From contig NC_079210.1 of assembly GCF_026745355.1 (NCBI RefSeq), positions 34,262,442 to 34,326,441 of the forward strand: a stretch of 64,000 nucleotides of DNA. Direction: 5' to 3'. Positions 1 through 11,077 of the stretch are shown in pieces (position 1 is the first letter of the stretch; each line of letters begins with the position of its first letter). The notes under the pieces were generated by a model, which saw only the letters and a list, made by a program, of their open reading frames with translations, was not told the origin of the DNA and did not search any database. The position numbers were made by a program, and so were the translations under genes. The stretch is from Beta vulgaris subsp. vulgaris (lineage: Eukaryota > Streptophyta > Magnoliopsida > Caryophyllales > Amaranthaceae).

Positions 1-406
1 AACCCAAGCTCCTCTAGGAAAATCATCAAAACAATCATTAAAAAATATTTAGAACCACAAGAAGCAGGTGTCTTATAAGAACCTCATGAATCAACATGAA
101 CAAGTTCAAATATACGACTAGTATTACTGCTACTAATGGGAAAACTCTTTTTAAATTACTTGACACGAAGACATACATCACAAACTGCAGTATTCTTTCT
201 AGTAGAACTACTCACATGATGGAATAATTTTAATACTTTGTCCGACGGATGCCCCATACGCTGATGCCACATATCAACTACACAATCCAGTGCCATCACC
301 AGTACTCGTGGAGCACCACGAAAAAATAGAATCCATCTTGTCGCTCACCTACACCAATCACCATCCTCGTCAATTGGTCTTGAATCACAAACATTTTGTT
401 AGTACT
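1..406 (-). pseudogene. Ty1/copia pre-integrase/integrase fragment (element C2)
   Basis: Read on the minus strand, this stretch gives a GAG-pre-integrase and integrase N-terminus: a WHQRMGHPS block, then FHHVSSSTRK and CDVCLRV, which together form the HHCC zinc-binding module that precedes the integrase core of Ty1/copia polyproteins. The start of the core (residues like FELVHVDSWG, with TGG now TGA) follows near position 60 and runs off the left edge. In-frame stops (TAA after CDVCLRVK, TGA in the core) show that it is dead. The reading continues, after removal of the element at 407-2952 and one copy of its GTACT duplication, into minus-strand sequence at 2958-3540, so both sides belong to one older element. 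The family call is secure; the clade is not determined. Confidence 0.8.
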
Positions 407-564
407 TGTTAAAGTATGTAATATATTGTGTATATTAATATCTCTGTATATTAGTTAAGGATAGATTAGTTTCCTTGTGAGTAGCCTACATTATAGGATA
501 TAGTTTTGTATAATAATTAAACCCTTTTGGGTTAAGGAAATAATCATGGGATTATTCTCTTTCA
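407..564 (+). repeat. 5' LTR of C1
   Basis: Begins TGTTAAAGTATGTAATA and ends TTCTCTTTCA. It matches 2796-2952 over the whole length with a few substitutions and small indels. The unusually short LTR (158 bp) still holds a TATATT-type stretch. The small number of LTR differences suggests a younger insertion than its host element C2. Confidence 0.93.
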
Positions 565-578
565 TGGTATCAGCCTAA
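565..578 (+). other. Primer-binding site of C1
   Basis: TGGTATCAGCCTAA starts directly after the 5' LTR. Its first nine bases match the start of the usual initiator-Met tRNA complement TGGTATCAGAGC used by plant LTR retrotransposons; the rest has diverged. Confidence 0.8.
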
Positions 579-641
579 CCCTAGATCTCTTTCTTCTACC
601 TTCCGCTGCCTCTATCCCACTTCTCATCTCACGGCTCAACC

Positions 642-1223
642 ATGGTCACCCCCAAGGGCTCTTCTTTTCACCGTACCCTAGCCATATCCAACATTAAGAA
701 CAACATAACCATCACTCTTGATCTGGAACATGTTCAATATGGGACTTGGGCTGAACTTTTCAATGTTCATGCACGTTCTCACCGTGTCTTACAACATATT
801 ATTCCTCCTGAAAAACCAACACATCCATCTACAGATTATGAGAAGGATTTATGGGACACGCTTGATGCGACGGTGCTCTAGTGGATTCACCATCTCCGCC
901 CACCTTCTCCACACCATAATTGAACCAGACATGAATGCCATGGGCGTATGGACTCACTTGCGGGATATATTTCAGAACAACAAGACTTCACAGCCTACCC
1001 AACAACAATACTCACCCGTCCCGCCTCATGGACTCCCTCCTACTGGGCCTGCTTCTCCGTAGCCCAGTTCTTCTCCTACCCAGGCCAACGCCCTCCCTTA
1101 TTTACTAGACCAGCAAGCCCTCCACACTCTCCTTCGCCTCCCCCCTCCCATCTTCCAGCCCAAACACGACCAGGCCTAGTTACCGGCAGCCAACGTGGAG
1201 TCTTTAAGCCCAAATCATTTTAA
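642..1223 (+). pseudogene. C1 gag remnant
   Basis: The frame from the ATG at 642 reads a Ty1/copia gag N-terminus: a short leader, an ITITLDLEHVQYGTWAELF block (the conserved 'tW...F' gag motif) and HVLQHI-like residues. The frame breaks at the stop at 879. Reading continues in other frames up to about 1200, where the sequence becomes proline- and serine-rich. No zinc knuckle, protease or integrase follows; RT sequence begins about 60 bp later. This is the left side of the internal deletion. The family is clear, but coding potential is lost. Confidence 0.75.
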
Positions 1224-1261
1224 ACCTTCACACCAGTACTACCAAATCTCCTTTACCTTGT

Positions 1262-2795
1262 AACCTTGTGGCGGCTTTGCGTGACCATAACTGGAAACTG
1301 GCTATGGATGTTGAGTATGATGCTCTTATTGAAAAAAAGATGTGGGAGTTAGTACCCCGTCCCCCGGGAGTTATTGTGATTCGTTTTATGTAAATTTTTG
1401 CTTATAAACATAATTTTGATGGTTATTTTGGCTCCATAAGGCTTGTCTTATAGGTGATGGCAAAACTCAATAGGTTGGTGTCGATTGTGGTGAGACATTC
1501 AGTCCCATGGTCAAACCGGCCAACATCCATACAGTTCTCAGTTTGGCTCTTTCTATGCACTGGCCTATTCATTAGTTAGATGTCAAGAGTGCATTCTTGC
1601 ATGGTGCTCTCAGTGAGAAGATTTACATGCATCAACCTCTAGGCTACAGGGATCCTGCTCATCCTGATCATTTTTGCTTGTTGAAGAAGTCTTTATATGG
1701 CCTTAAACAGGCCTCCCATGCTTGGTATAAGCGTTTTGCAGATTATGTCTCCACGATTGGTTTCTCTCACGTCATTTCAGATTATTCTTTATTTATTTTT
1801 CGCAGAGATGGTAATATTGCTTATATGTTGCGCTATGTGGATAACATCATTTTAACTGCTTCTTTTGATGCATTACTCTCATCTATTATTTCTCATCTCA
1901 GTTCAGAGTTTTCCATGAAGGACTTGGGTGCTTTGAGTTATTTTTTGGGTATTGTTGTTATCCGTCATGCAGGTGGTCTCTTTCTCTTCTAGCGCTAGTA
2001 TGCTTCTGAAATCATTAAACGGGCTGGGATGTCTGCTTGCAAGCCTTCCCCTACTCCGGTTGACACTAAGCCGAAGTTAGGGGTTTCCTCCAGTGAGCCT
2101 TATGCTGATCCGTCTCACTATCGTAGTTTGATTGGAGCTCTTCAGTATCTTACTTTCACGAGGCCTGACATTTCTTATGCTGTGCAGCAGGTCTGTCTTA
2201 CATACATGATCCCCGTGAGGCTCATATGCACACTCTTAAGCAAATTATTCGCTATCTTCAAGGTACGTTGGATCATGGTTTACATCTATACTCTTCTCCC
2301 ACATCCACTCTTATTTCCTATACTGACGCTGATTGGGTGGATGTCCGGATACTCGCATCTCCACATCTTGCTATTGTGTTTTTCTTGGTGACAATTTACT
2401 ATTGTGGTCGGCTAAATGCCAACCCACTCTCTCCAGGTCCAGTGTTGAGGCCGAGTATCGAGGTGTAGGTAATGTGGTTTCTGAGTCATGTTGGCTACGT
2501 AATCTTCTGCTAGATCTTCATTATCCTATCCTTAAGGCCACATTGGTGTATTATGATAATGTTAGTGCGATATATATTTTCGGGAATCCCATTCAACATC
2601 AGCGCACTAAACATATCGAGATGGATATACATTTTGTTCGTGAAAAAAGTGGCTTGTGGCCAAGTATTCGTCTTACATATTCTTTCCCAGTATCAGATTG
2701 CAAATAGATTCACTAAGGGTCTTCCCTTAGTCTTATTTGAGGATTTCAGGAATAATATCAGCGTATGCGAACCTCCCGCTTCGACTGAGGGGGTG
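1262..2795 (+). pseudogene. C1 reverse transcriptase/RNase H remnant
   Basis: The copia RT domain starts near 1270 with residues like W-LAMDVEYDAL. After several frame breaks between 1380 and 1590 it reads as one frame 1597-1989: GALSEKIYMHQPLGY, LKKSLYGLKQASHAWY and FSMKDLGALSYFLG are diagnostic Ty1/copia RT blocks. The active-site box, normally YVDD, reads YVDN (1834-1845), so one catalytic Asp is lost. Two TAG stops at 1990 and 1996 sit where CAG codons are expected. The region after 2029 covers the RT end and an RNase H with VEAEYRG and the RTKHIEMDIHFVREK block, spread over several frames. It is followed immediately by the 3' purine tract and LTR. Confidence 0.88.
2782..2795 (+). other. 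Polypurine tract region of C1
   Basis: A G-rich run (GACTGAGGGGGTG) lies immediately before the 3' LTR, the place and composition of the copia plus-strand priming site. Confidence 0.7.
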
Positions 2796-2952
2796 TGTTA
2801 GAGTATGTAATATATTGTGTATATTAACATCTCTGTATTTTATTAAAGGATAGATTAGTTTCCTTGTGAGGAGCCTACATTATAGGATATAGTTTTTTAT
2901 GATATTTAAACCCTTTGGTTTAAGGAAATAATCATGGGATTATTCTCTTTCA
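2796..2952 (+). repeat. 3' LTR of C1
   Basis: TGTTAGAGTATGTAATATA at the start and TTCTCTTTCA at the end match the 5' LTR. The flanking GTACT at 2953-2957 completes the target duplication. Confidence 0.93.
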
Positions 2953-2957
2953 GTACT

Positions 2958-3540
2958 GAGCTAAACAATTAAATTAGTCACATAATCGAGAAACATAAAT
3001 TAAATTGCAATTTAATTGTGGCATACATAATAAATAACCACCCTCCAAAGTGCGTGGACCTAGTTGATTTATTATTCGAAAGCCCAATGATTTATTAAAC
3101 TTGGTCACTGGCTACTCCTTACAAAGCTGCTGTATTTTGTGGGGATATATTGCTGCTCATTCCTCCACTTTGCATTGTATTAGAACGCATTGAGGTATTG
3201 CTCCCAGCCCTATTCCCACTGCCACCTCTGCCTCCACGAGACCCCGAGCTCCAACCACCTCTGCAAGGGCCTCTACCACCCTGCTTTTTATCATCCCACC
3301 ACTCCGAAAATCCAATGGGTTGATAAGAACTCGCCTCATCATGCCCCTCGCGACTAAAATGGTGACATAATCTGTCACTCATATCGCCATAATTAGGTTT
3401 GTGTTTAGTATCCACCTTAAATGCCATCACATTCTCTTTCTCTTATCCTCCCTTGTTTACGAAACTGCTCGGTGTTTATGACTGTCTTGTAAGACTCGTC
3501 AACGAAAGGTAGTATGTGCGCCAACAATTGAGCACGCATG
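2958..3540 (-). pseudogene. Ty1/copia gag C-terminus with zinc-knuckle remnant (C2)
   Basis: On the minus strand an open frame (3430-3119) reads DRLCHHFSREGHDEASSYQPIGFSEWW: this is the copia gag knuckle C-x2-C-x4-H-x4-C in which the second and third Cys are lost. A Gly/Arg-rich linker (RGGRGGSGNRAG) follows, as is usual before the protease. Upstream on the same strand (3540-3431) the gag block AQLLAHILPFVDESYKTVINTEQFRKQG is readable. Downstream, 3060-2958 holds weak pre-integrase sequence (PQLNCNLI..SRLCD) that joins across C1 to 406-1. The element is old and decayed. Confidence 0.75.
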
Positions 3541-4611
3541 CAGTGGCGTATCCAGAATTTTCAAATCGGGGGTACTGTGACTAATTAAATAAACTTAGTC
3601 TCAACATTTAAAAAATACTCTACATTAAAAATATTACAATCCAAAACACAAGCAAATTTGATCTAGGTATTATTTCCTATATTGAATACACAAATAAACT
3701 AATCACTATCTACTAGATAGTCCATATAAATAAAATTAATAACCAACAATCTATCCATCTTATAAATCAATACATTTAAACTAATTCATAAATACATTAA
3801 AGTTGATTCAATTGGCCAATTCCTATATACTAGTTTTAGTTACTATGATATTACAATTGAAAACAAGCAAAACAAATCTAATTCATAAATTAGAAGCAAT
3901 GCTTTAACTGAATTTTAGTACTATAACCCTAATTCAGCACAAAATGTAACTCAATCATGAATCATCATGCAATAAGTAGTAAAAAGCAGGCCAAATAACT
4001 TATACTCAAGTCTCAACCCATCAACACCACGCTAGCTACCCAGAAAATTAAAGTATTAAACCAATTAACCAAGCAATTAAAGACTTAATCAAATTACATG
4101 TTTCCCTTAAAAAAAATTAACTAACCTCAATCCGGCGACCAGCAGCGGCAGTTCCGACTTCCGAGCTCCGACGTTCCGACTTCCAGCACCGGCAATTCCA
4201 ACTTCCAAGCAGCAGACAGCAGTGCAGCAGTAGGGGCGGGGTAAGTGGCGAGCAGTGGCGACTGGCGACTCGACGACATATTTTTTCTTAAGAGTTAGAA
4301 GTGAGGACGAAGAATTCAGAACTGGAGGATAGAGAAAATGTAAAAGTCTGATACATTGGGCCTTGGGAATTAATAATTATTTAAATTTTAGTAAAGACAA
4401 AACTAATAAATGCTTTGTTGGGTCATGGGTCTGCAGCTTTAATTTCTTTCCTTTTGGCTGACTGAAGACTGTCTCTAACAGTCTACTCACACACAAAAGT
4501 GCAACGGTAATTTTCTTTTCTTTTCTTTTTTCTTGAAATTTTTCCTTTTTTTTTTTTTTTTGCTTCGGGGGTATTGCAGTTTCCCCCACAACCCATCTAA
4601 ATCTGCCACTA
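3541..4611. mobile_element. Non-autonomous hAT element
   Basis: A 1071-bp insertion with imperfect terminal inverted repeats (left CAGTGGCGTATCCAG; right end reads TAGTGGCAGATTTAG on the other strand). It is flanked by a perfect 8-bp duplication CACGCATG (3533-3540 and 4612-4619). The 8-bp duplication and the CAGTGGCG-type end fit the hAT superfamily, Tip100-like group. It holds no transposase frame; the interior is AT-rich with a CCGACTTCCGAGC-type GC patch at about 4140-4270 and a poly-T tract near 4550. It interrupts the gag of copia element C2. Confidence 0.9.
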
Positions 4612-4619
4612 CACGCATG

Positions 4620-4938
4620 GCTTCATAAGGATCATCAAGACCAATGAAAAATAATGAAGGTAATCTTCTTCACGAATGTCACTTACTTGCTTGGCAATGT
4701 TACACTTACATTAATCACAAGTACATTGCAACACTCGAGAATATTGCAGAATCTCCTTCCAAACTTTCAACAACCTTGGAGCTTTTTTTTGTTCCAATGC
4801 ATCTCCAGTATCAATTCTTGAGCATGTTCACTTAGTCTTCAAAATCCAACTTGATTTCTTCTTTTTACTTAGTGTTGTCTTTGCTCAATGCAATGAAAAC
4901 TTGCAAATTTCATTCACTTAACAAATTGTTAGTTTATA
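4620..4938 (-). pseudogene. Upstream gag remnant of copia element C2
   Basis: Minus-strand reading next to the hAT element gives FFIGLDDPYEAM, which joins to RAQLLAHILPF across the insertion: this is the copia gag 'F..GLDD.Y' motif. Further upstream the frame is lost in stops. The left target-duplication copy of the LINE is at 4921-4938. The sequence is expected to continue after the LINE at 11078, but I could not find the 5' LTR or primer-binding site of C2. Confidence 0.6.
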
Positions 4939-4977
4939 TCAAATTCTCTAGGATGGAAACCCCTCAGAAAACTCAAA

Positions 4978-6746
4978 ATGAGAATTAACATTCCAAAGAA
5001 GAACACGATCAATTATCGTAAATCGTGGGGCGGGGGGGCTGGTAGCTCACACCAAACGAATAACTTTGTGCAGTTCGCAGATGACGATGATGTTTCGGAT
5101 GATGATGAATTACCAGCAGATTTTGTAGAGGATGAACGTTGCCCAGCCATTCTTCTCACAAAGGAAGAAAAAGCAAGAATGCGTAAATCGTGGAGAAACT
5201 CCCTAATCATCAAGATGTTTGATGGGAAAATAGGGTACATGGGTCTCATGAGGAGGCTCAAGAGAAAATGGAACATTAAGGGTGAGTTAGCACTTACTGA
5301 TATTGGTTGCAATTTTTATGTGGCTAGGTTTACCAATGAGGCAGACTACCAATTTGTTCTTACTCAAGGGCCATGGTTAATAGATGATAATTACCTGACG
5401 ATTAGAAAATGGGTGCCAAATTTCATTCCAGATGATAACCCTATCAAGGTACTAACAGCATGGGTCAGAATACCCCATTTATCAGTAGAGTATTTTGATG
5501 TGAACTTTTTAAACAAAATTGGTTCCAAAATGGGAAGGTTCTTCGAGTTGACAAAACAACAGCTCAAGCTGAAAGAGGTCAATTTACTCGTATTAGTGTT
5601 GAGATTGATATTAGTAAGCCTCTCTTATCAAAATTCTTACTTAAGGGCAAAGTGTGGAAAGTCCAATACGAATGCATTAAGATGATTTGCTTTAATTGTG
5701 GGAAAATGGGGCACCAATCTTCAGAATGTCATAAAGAAGACAACTTAGCACAGGATTCCATGGTTATTCCCGAAGATCTTGTGCAGAACCCAGTTCATGA
5801 GGGCGTGTCCAAGGTACTAAACAAACCTGAAGAAAATGAGAACTTTGGTTCATGGATGCTTGTAAAAAAACCTACTCGCAAAAGAGTCTCGCGGCCGGAA
5901 AAAATAGTTCACGCCAAGGGACCACCACAGCCTGGTGGCGGGAAGGTGATAGTAGATTTGGCTGATAAACCAAATATTAACCGAGTTGACGCAAGGACCT
6001 CAAATCACGCCGGGGTGGAAGGAGAAATTTCAGGAAGTGGTTCAAGATTTGCAATTCTTGAGGAGAATAATGATATGGCAGTTGCCAAAAATCAGGAGCA
6101 GATTTTGGATTATATGGAAGAATATATATCTTTCCATACGATGGACTTAGGAGTCAACACTCAGGATATTTTAAGGAAAGAAGCACAAATTCCTATCTTT
6201 AATTTCGGAAACAAATCTCCAATGCAGTACGTTCCTAAGCCGCCTAAATCAAATTCAAAAAAGTCCCATGATAAGCGTAAAAGTATTATTGAACCCAAAA
6301 CCTCGGCCCTAAAGGAGAAAAACCCGAATATTCCGCATATGCCCATAACACGTTCAAACCTAGGAATATCTCTTGGCAAAGAAAATCTACAGAATCCTAC
6401 TGAAGCCGGTTCCCTACGCTCTCTCACGCCATTAGAAGAAATTAACCCGATTTGTGTAGCCAATTCAAATTCCCTAAGCTCTCTCACGCCATTAGAAGAC
6501 ATTATCCCGATTTGTGTAGCCAATACAAGTTCTCTCCAAGATGTTTCCCAGGCTTCCACAACAGTTGAATGTCATCAATCTCACCATCCCGCCGGAGAAA
6601 ACTCTCTTCATAGGTCATGGGATGGAGATGCCTTACCTCTACATAACAGACCCCCTGATTCATGTGTTGGAAGTGAGGATCGACTCATGGTTAAAACCCA
6701 TCTCGACGTCCAGGGAGTTAGTGATGACATTACTTCACCCCAATGA
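4978..6746 (+). pseudogene. LINE ORF1 (DUF4283-like/CCHC), frameshifted
   Basis: The first frame (4978-5685) holds an acidic N-terminus (FADDDDVSDDDELPADF) and the DUF4283-type fold: SLIIKMFDGKIGYMGLMRRL, VARFTNEADYQFVLTQGPW, LTIRKWVPNF and AWVRIPHLSVEYFD. A single-base shift near 5540 moves the reading to the second frame, which continues to a zinc knuckle CFNCGKMGHQSSEC (C-x2-C-x4-H-x4-C) at about 5688 and a long low-complexity tail to 6746. Such proteins bind LINE RNA and accompany ORF2 in plant L1 elements. The tail carries a 20-residue tandem duplication (6411-6530). The start is uncertain: an ATG at 4953 opens only a very short frame. ORF2 begins close after the stop in a different frame. 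Confidence 0.85.
6411..6530 (+). repeat. 60-bp in-frame tandem duplication in ORF1
   Basis: Two adjacent 60-bp units (6411-6470, 6471-6530) encode near-identical 20-residue peptides with SLTPLEEINPICVANS and SLTPLEDIIPICVANT. They differ at a few bases only, so the duplication is fairly recent or conserved. Confidence 0.9.
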
Positions 6747-6813
6747 GGTACAACATATTCTTAGACTTATTAGTCAAGCCTATTTGTCGCAACTTTCCTC
6801 TATTCCAGTGTCT

Positions 6814-9800
6814 ATGTCTGAACAACTTCAAAATTTTGTCCCTGATAATCTCGCGATAACTTGCATGGTTTGGAATGTGCAAGGGGCGGGAAATAGAAAT
6901 TTTATTTCTGCTTTAAAAGAAATTGTTAGAATGCATCATCCTACCGTGATTGCCCTAGTGGAAACTCATATGGGAGGCAGTCATGCTAAGTCCCTTGCTT
7001 CTGTGTTGGGGTACCCGGGCCATACTCTTTTTGATGCCATGGGCTTTTCAGGGGGCATTTGGCTTTATTGGAAATCAGATTTGGTTACTATAGAACCTAT
7101 CATTCAACATGATCAACATATTACTATGGAAATAAAAAGAGTAGGGGCGACTCCTTGGTATTTTTCAGCGGTGTATGCGAACCCTGACCCTACTAAACGC
7201 CAAGTTCTTTGGCAAGAATTGAAAGATTTTGGACAAACTCACAATCAAGCCTGGCTCATAGCAGGAGATTTTAATGATACTAGATATGCTTCTGAGAGGA
7301 ACACTGCTTGTTCATAAACCCAACGTCGTTCCCTCAAATTCAATGATTGGATTAATGAGATGGATTTAATTGAAGTGGAATTCTCGGGTGCTAATCACAC
7401 TTGGTCCCGAGGTCTCACTCCGGAAACCAGACGTAGTGCGCGTTTGGACCGTGCATTGTGTAATGGTGAGTGGGGCTGCAGATTTACTAATGCGGAAATG
7501 AAACATCTCCCAGCCATCTAATCCGACCATTGCCCTATCTTCATCTCACCAAATGGTTTTGCTCCGCTTTGTAATATCAATAAACCTTTCAAGTTCCAAG
7601 CAACTTGGATGAAGCATGAAACCTTCAAGGAATTTGTGGAAAGTAAGTGGGAGTATTCTCCGCCCCTAATGCCAGCCCTCTTCCATCTTGCTGGTGAACT
7701 ACAGAGTTGGAATAAAAACGTTTTCGGCAACATCTTCCAATAGAAAAAAACTTTGCTTGCTCGCATTGCTGGAGTTCAAAAAAAATTATCCACCATGGTG
7801 GATAGAGGTCTTATTAAATTGGAAGCTCGTTTAAGAAGAGAGCTTGATGAAGTTTTAGACCGCGAAGAAACGTTATGGTACCAGAAATCGAGAATCTATT
7901 GGCTAAAAAATGGCAACCGCAATACCACTTTCTTTCACCTTAGTACCATTATTCGCCGGTGGAAAAATAAAATTACTTCGATCAAGAATAATGAAGGGGT
8001 GTGGCTGCAGAATAAGGAGGACATAAAGAATCACATTGTGGATTATTTCACAAGCCTATTTCAGGCTGATGAGGAACCTGACTCATTTGATGTCCCTACA
8101 GACATCTTCCCATAATTGTCGAATAGAGATTGGGAAATTATGTCAAAACCCTTCAACATTATAGAGATTGATGAAGTAGTCAAGAGTATGGGGGCTTTGA
8201 AAGCACCAGGTCCCGACGGGTACCAAGCCCTTTTCTTTCAAAAACACTGGAACATTGTAGCAAAAAATGTTTATGACATGGTGCTTCCTGCTCTTGAAGG
8301 CAAAGGGTTTCCGGATCGTGTGAATGAGACCAACATTGTTTTGCTGCCCAAAACTGAATCTCCGGAATTGGCTTCCCACTTTAGGCCCATTGGTCTTTGC
8401 AATGTGGCATATAAAATTATTGCGAAAGTGCTTGTCAATCGCATAAAACCTTTACTGCCAGTGCTAATTTCAAATACTCAAGCTAGTTTTGTGCCAGGAT
8501 GCCAAATTACAGATAATGTGGTGATTGTACAAGAAGTGCTCCATACAATGCAGCGTAAACAAGGTGTCAAGGGATTTATGGCTCTCAAAATCGACTTTGA
8601 GAAAGCATATGATCGTTTGAGATGGTCATTCATTCGTGATACCTTGCTGCAGATGAATTTGCCAATTTTGTTAATAGAAGTGATTATGGAATGTGTAACG
8701 TCAGCTTCTTTGCAAGTGGTGTGGAATGGAGAGCCTTTGCAACAATTTAAACCAAGCCGAGGAATTCGACAAGGTGATCCATTATCCCCGTACCTCTTTG
8801 TGATGTGCATGGAAAGACTTTATCAAACGATTGAGGAGGCTATTATAGCAAAAAGATGGAAACCAATTCGTGCTAGTAGAAACGGTCCGTTATTGTCTAA
8901 CTTATTTTTTGCCGATGACATTATTCTGTTTGCGAAAGCAGATGTTGATCAAGCTAATGTCATACATGATTGCCTAGAGAGGTTTTGTAAAGCCTCTGGG
9001 CAACGTGTGAGCCTAGCCAAATCTCGGGTGTTCTATTCTAAGAATGTTGGTACTCTAGCACAGCAAGAAATCTCGGCAGCTTTGAATATGGATGCCACCT
9101 CGGATTTGGGCATGTACTTAGGTATGCCAACCCTCACTAGCAGAGTAACGAAAGAAACTTACAGCCATCTATGTGAGAAACTTGATAGACGCTTGGCGGG
9201 GTGGAAAACGAAATACCTTTCTTTAGCAGGACAGATCACGTTGGCCAAATCAACTCTATCTGCATTAGGAAATTACTCTATGCAATCTGCCAAGATCCCG
9301 CGAAGTGTTTGCGAGGAAATGGATAGAAAAACAAGGTCCTTTATTTGGGGGAGCAATGATGAACAACGTAAAACTCATTTAATAGCGTGGGAGACACTCC
9401 AAAAACCGGTTCAGCATGGTGGTATTGGTATTCGGTCTGCAAAGCAAGCCAACATTGCATTCCTCACTAAGCTTGGCTGGCGTATACTTTCTGAACCCAA
9501 CGCCTTGTGGTCTCGCGTCATTCGAGCTAAGTATTGCGCGAGACGTTGTGATGTCGACATGTTCGTGAAAAAACTGGGTTCCTCAAATGTTTGGCGGGGG
9601 AATACAGATAATGCCCCTTTATTATGTGAAGGTTTAAAGATGGCTGTGGGTAATGGTCGGTCCACATTATTTTGGGACCATGTGTGGGCAACTGATAAGC
9701 CATTGAGTTCGCTGGTTAGACAACCTATTCCTCCTGAACTTGAAGGTGCGACAGTTGACGAAATGTGGGATACTTCAACAGGATGGAAGTGGGAGTTTAT

Positions 9801-10983
9801 TGCCCCACTATTGCATCAGGATACTCTCAAACTTATTCAAGCTTTGGAGTTAAAAAATGACCTGGAAGCCGCAGATTTGGTATACTGGAAAGATGCTGAA
9901 CGTGGGAAGTTCTCGATTCGTTCAGCTCTAAGTATTATGCGGCATGAGAGTGATGTGTTTGATGAAAAGTGTTGGGATGCAATATGGAATGCCCCATTAC
10001 AGCAACGCATTTGAGCCTTTACGTGGGTTGCGTGCCATGATAGAGTGATGGGGAATTTGAACCGGTTCAAGAGGCGTATGACGGATGACCCCCAATATTT
10101 CATTTGCGGAGGGGGCGAAGAATCCAACTTACACATTCTACGTGACTGCCCAGCAGCAAGGTTAGTTTGGAAAAAAGTGGGAGGCCCTGCTAGTAAGGTA
10201 AACTTCTATCATTATGAGCTCAAAGATTGGCTCGAGACGAATGTTAGCTGCATCAATGAGTCGATGGATGAACATTGGCACACTTTATTTGGCGTAACAT
10301 TATGGTGGATTTGGAGATGGAGGAATTGTTTTGTTTTTGATAGAAGACAGGAGATCCCTACTGATTATGGAGCCTTCATCCAAGTTAGATACAACGAGGC
10401 TAGAAGAGGCTGGGAAGAAGCAGGTGAGCAACACAATTTTACTGCTCAAAAAATTCAAACTTTCGTAGCCTGGCAAGCCCCTCAGATGGACTGGTATGTG
10501 CTGAATTGTGATGGGGAAGCCAAAGGTTCTCCAGGTGCTGCGGGTGGTAGTGTAATAATCCGGGATCATGTGGGGAAATTTATCTCAAGGCTATCAGCAA
10601 ATTTTGGTCACTGTATCGCACTCAAAGCCGAAATTATGGCAGTCCGTAAGGGGCTGGAATTAGCTAAGGAGCTTCGGATTGGCAAGTTTGAAGTTCAGAT
10701 TGATAGTTTAACGTGTGTTCAAATGATAAAAAATGAGGCTCCAGTTGCGGGTAATTTTATCCATGAAATCATGCAATGTAGAGCTTTGCTCTTGATGACA
10801 GATTGGGAGACCAAAGTGGTTCATATTTATCGGGAAGGAAACCGTGCGGCGGATTGGTTAGCCAATAAGGGAGTCGCTCAAGATAGTAGAACTTTGTTCG
10901 TTGACACTATTCTTGGTAGTTTGGCTAGAATTTTAGAGGAGGATGTTCAAGGGGTGGCTTTCCCACGCCTAGTACCTCCTTAG
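6814..10983 (+). pseudogene. LINE ORF2: endonuclease-RT-RNase H, five in-frame stops
   Basis: One uninterrupted register runs from about 6814 to the stop at 10981-10983, ~1390 codons, the usual size for plant L1 ORF2. Order: AP endonuclease (MVWNVQGAGN at 6865, ALVETHMG, IAGDFNDT, SDHCP near 7522); RT (MGALKAPGPDG at ~8188, FRPIGLCNVAYKI, MALKIDFEKAYD, GIRQGDPLSPYLF, FADD at 8908-8919); zf-RVT around 9960-10190 with FICGGGEESNLHILRDCP; plant RNase H (10490-10890) with NCDGEAKG, KAEIMAV, QIDSL and RAADWLA carrying the acidic residues. Stops lie at 7315, 7519, 7741, 8113 and 10012; those at 7741, 8113 and 10012 look like CAG, CAA and CGA codons turned into stops. The start codon choice (6814 or 6865) is tentative. 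The protein would nick DNA and prime reverse transcription at the target. Confidence 0.93.
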
Positions 10984-11077
10984 ATTGTTGTGTGTTTTTA
11001 GTTTTCATTTGTGTTTGTTTTCTTTTCTCTTGGTGTAACCTCTTTCGAATAAAAAAAAAACAAATTGTTAGTTTATA

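Larger units (their letters stand above)
407..2952 (+). mobile_element. Short Ty1/copia LTR retrotransposon C1, complete ends
   Basis: Two near-identical ~157-bp LTRs (407-564 and 2796-2952) both begin TGTTA and end TTTCA. They are flanked by a perfect 5-bp target duplication GTACT (402-406 and 2953-2957). A primer-binding site follows the 5' LTR and a purine tract precedes the 3' LTR. The interior is only ~2.2 kb: a gag remnant is followed directly by the RT/RNase H half of pol, with no protease or integrase recognisable. It is therefore a non-autonomous, internally deleted copy. It sits in opposite orientation inside the older copia element C2. Confidence 0.93.
4939..11060 (+). mobile_element. 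LINE-1 retrotransposon, nearly full length
   Basis: A ~6.1-kb element with ORF1 (DUF4283-like plus zinc knuckle) and ORF2 (endonuclease, RT, zf-RVT, RNase H), ending in a 3' UTR and an A-tail (11051-11060). It is bounded by a 17-bp direct repeat CAAATTGTTAGTTTATA (4922-4938 and 11061-11077; 18 bp if the shared A is counted), the product of target-primed reverse transcription. The 5' UTR is very short (~40 bp), so slight 5' truncation is possible. It lies inside copia element C2. All disabling changes found in ORF2 are point stops, not indels. Confidence 0.93.
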
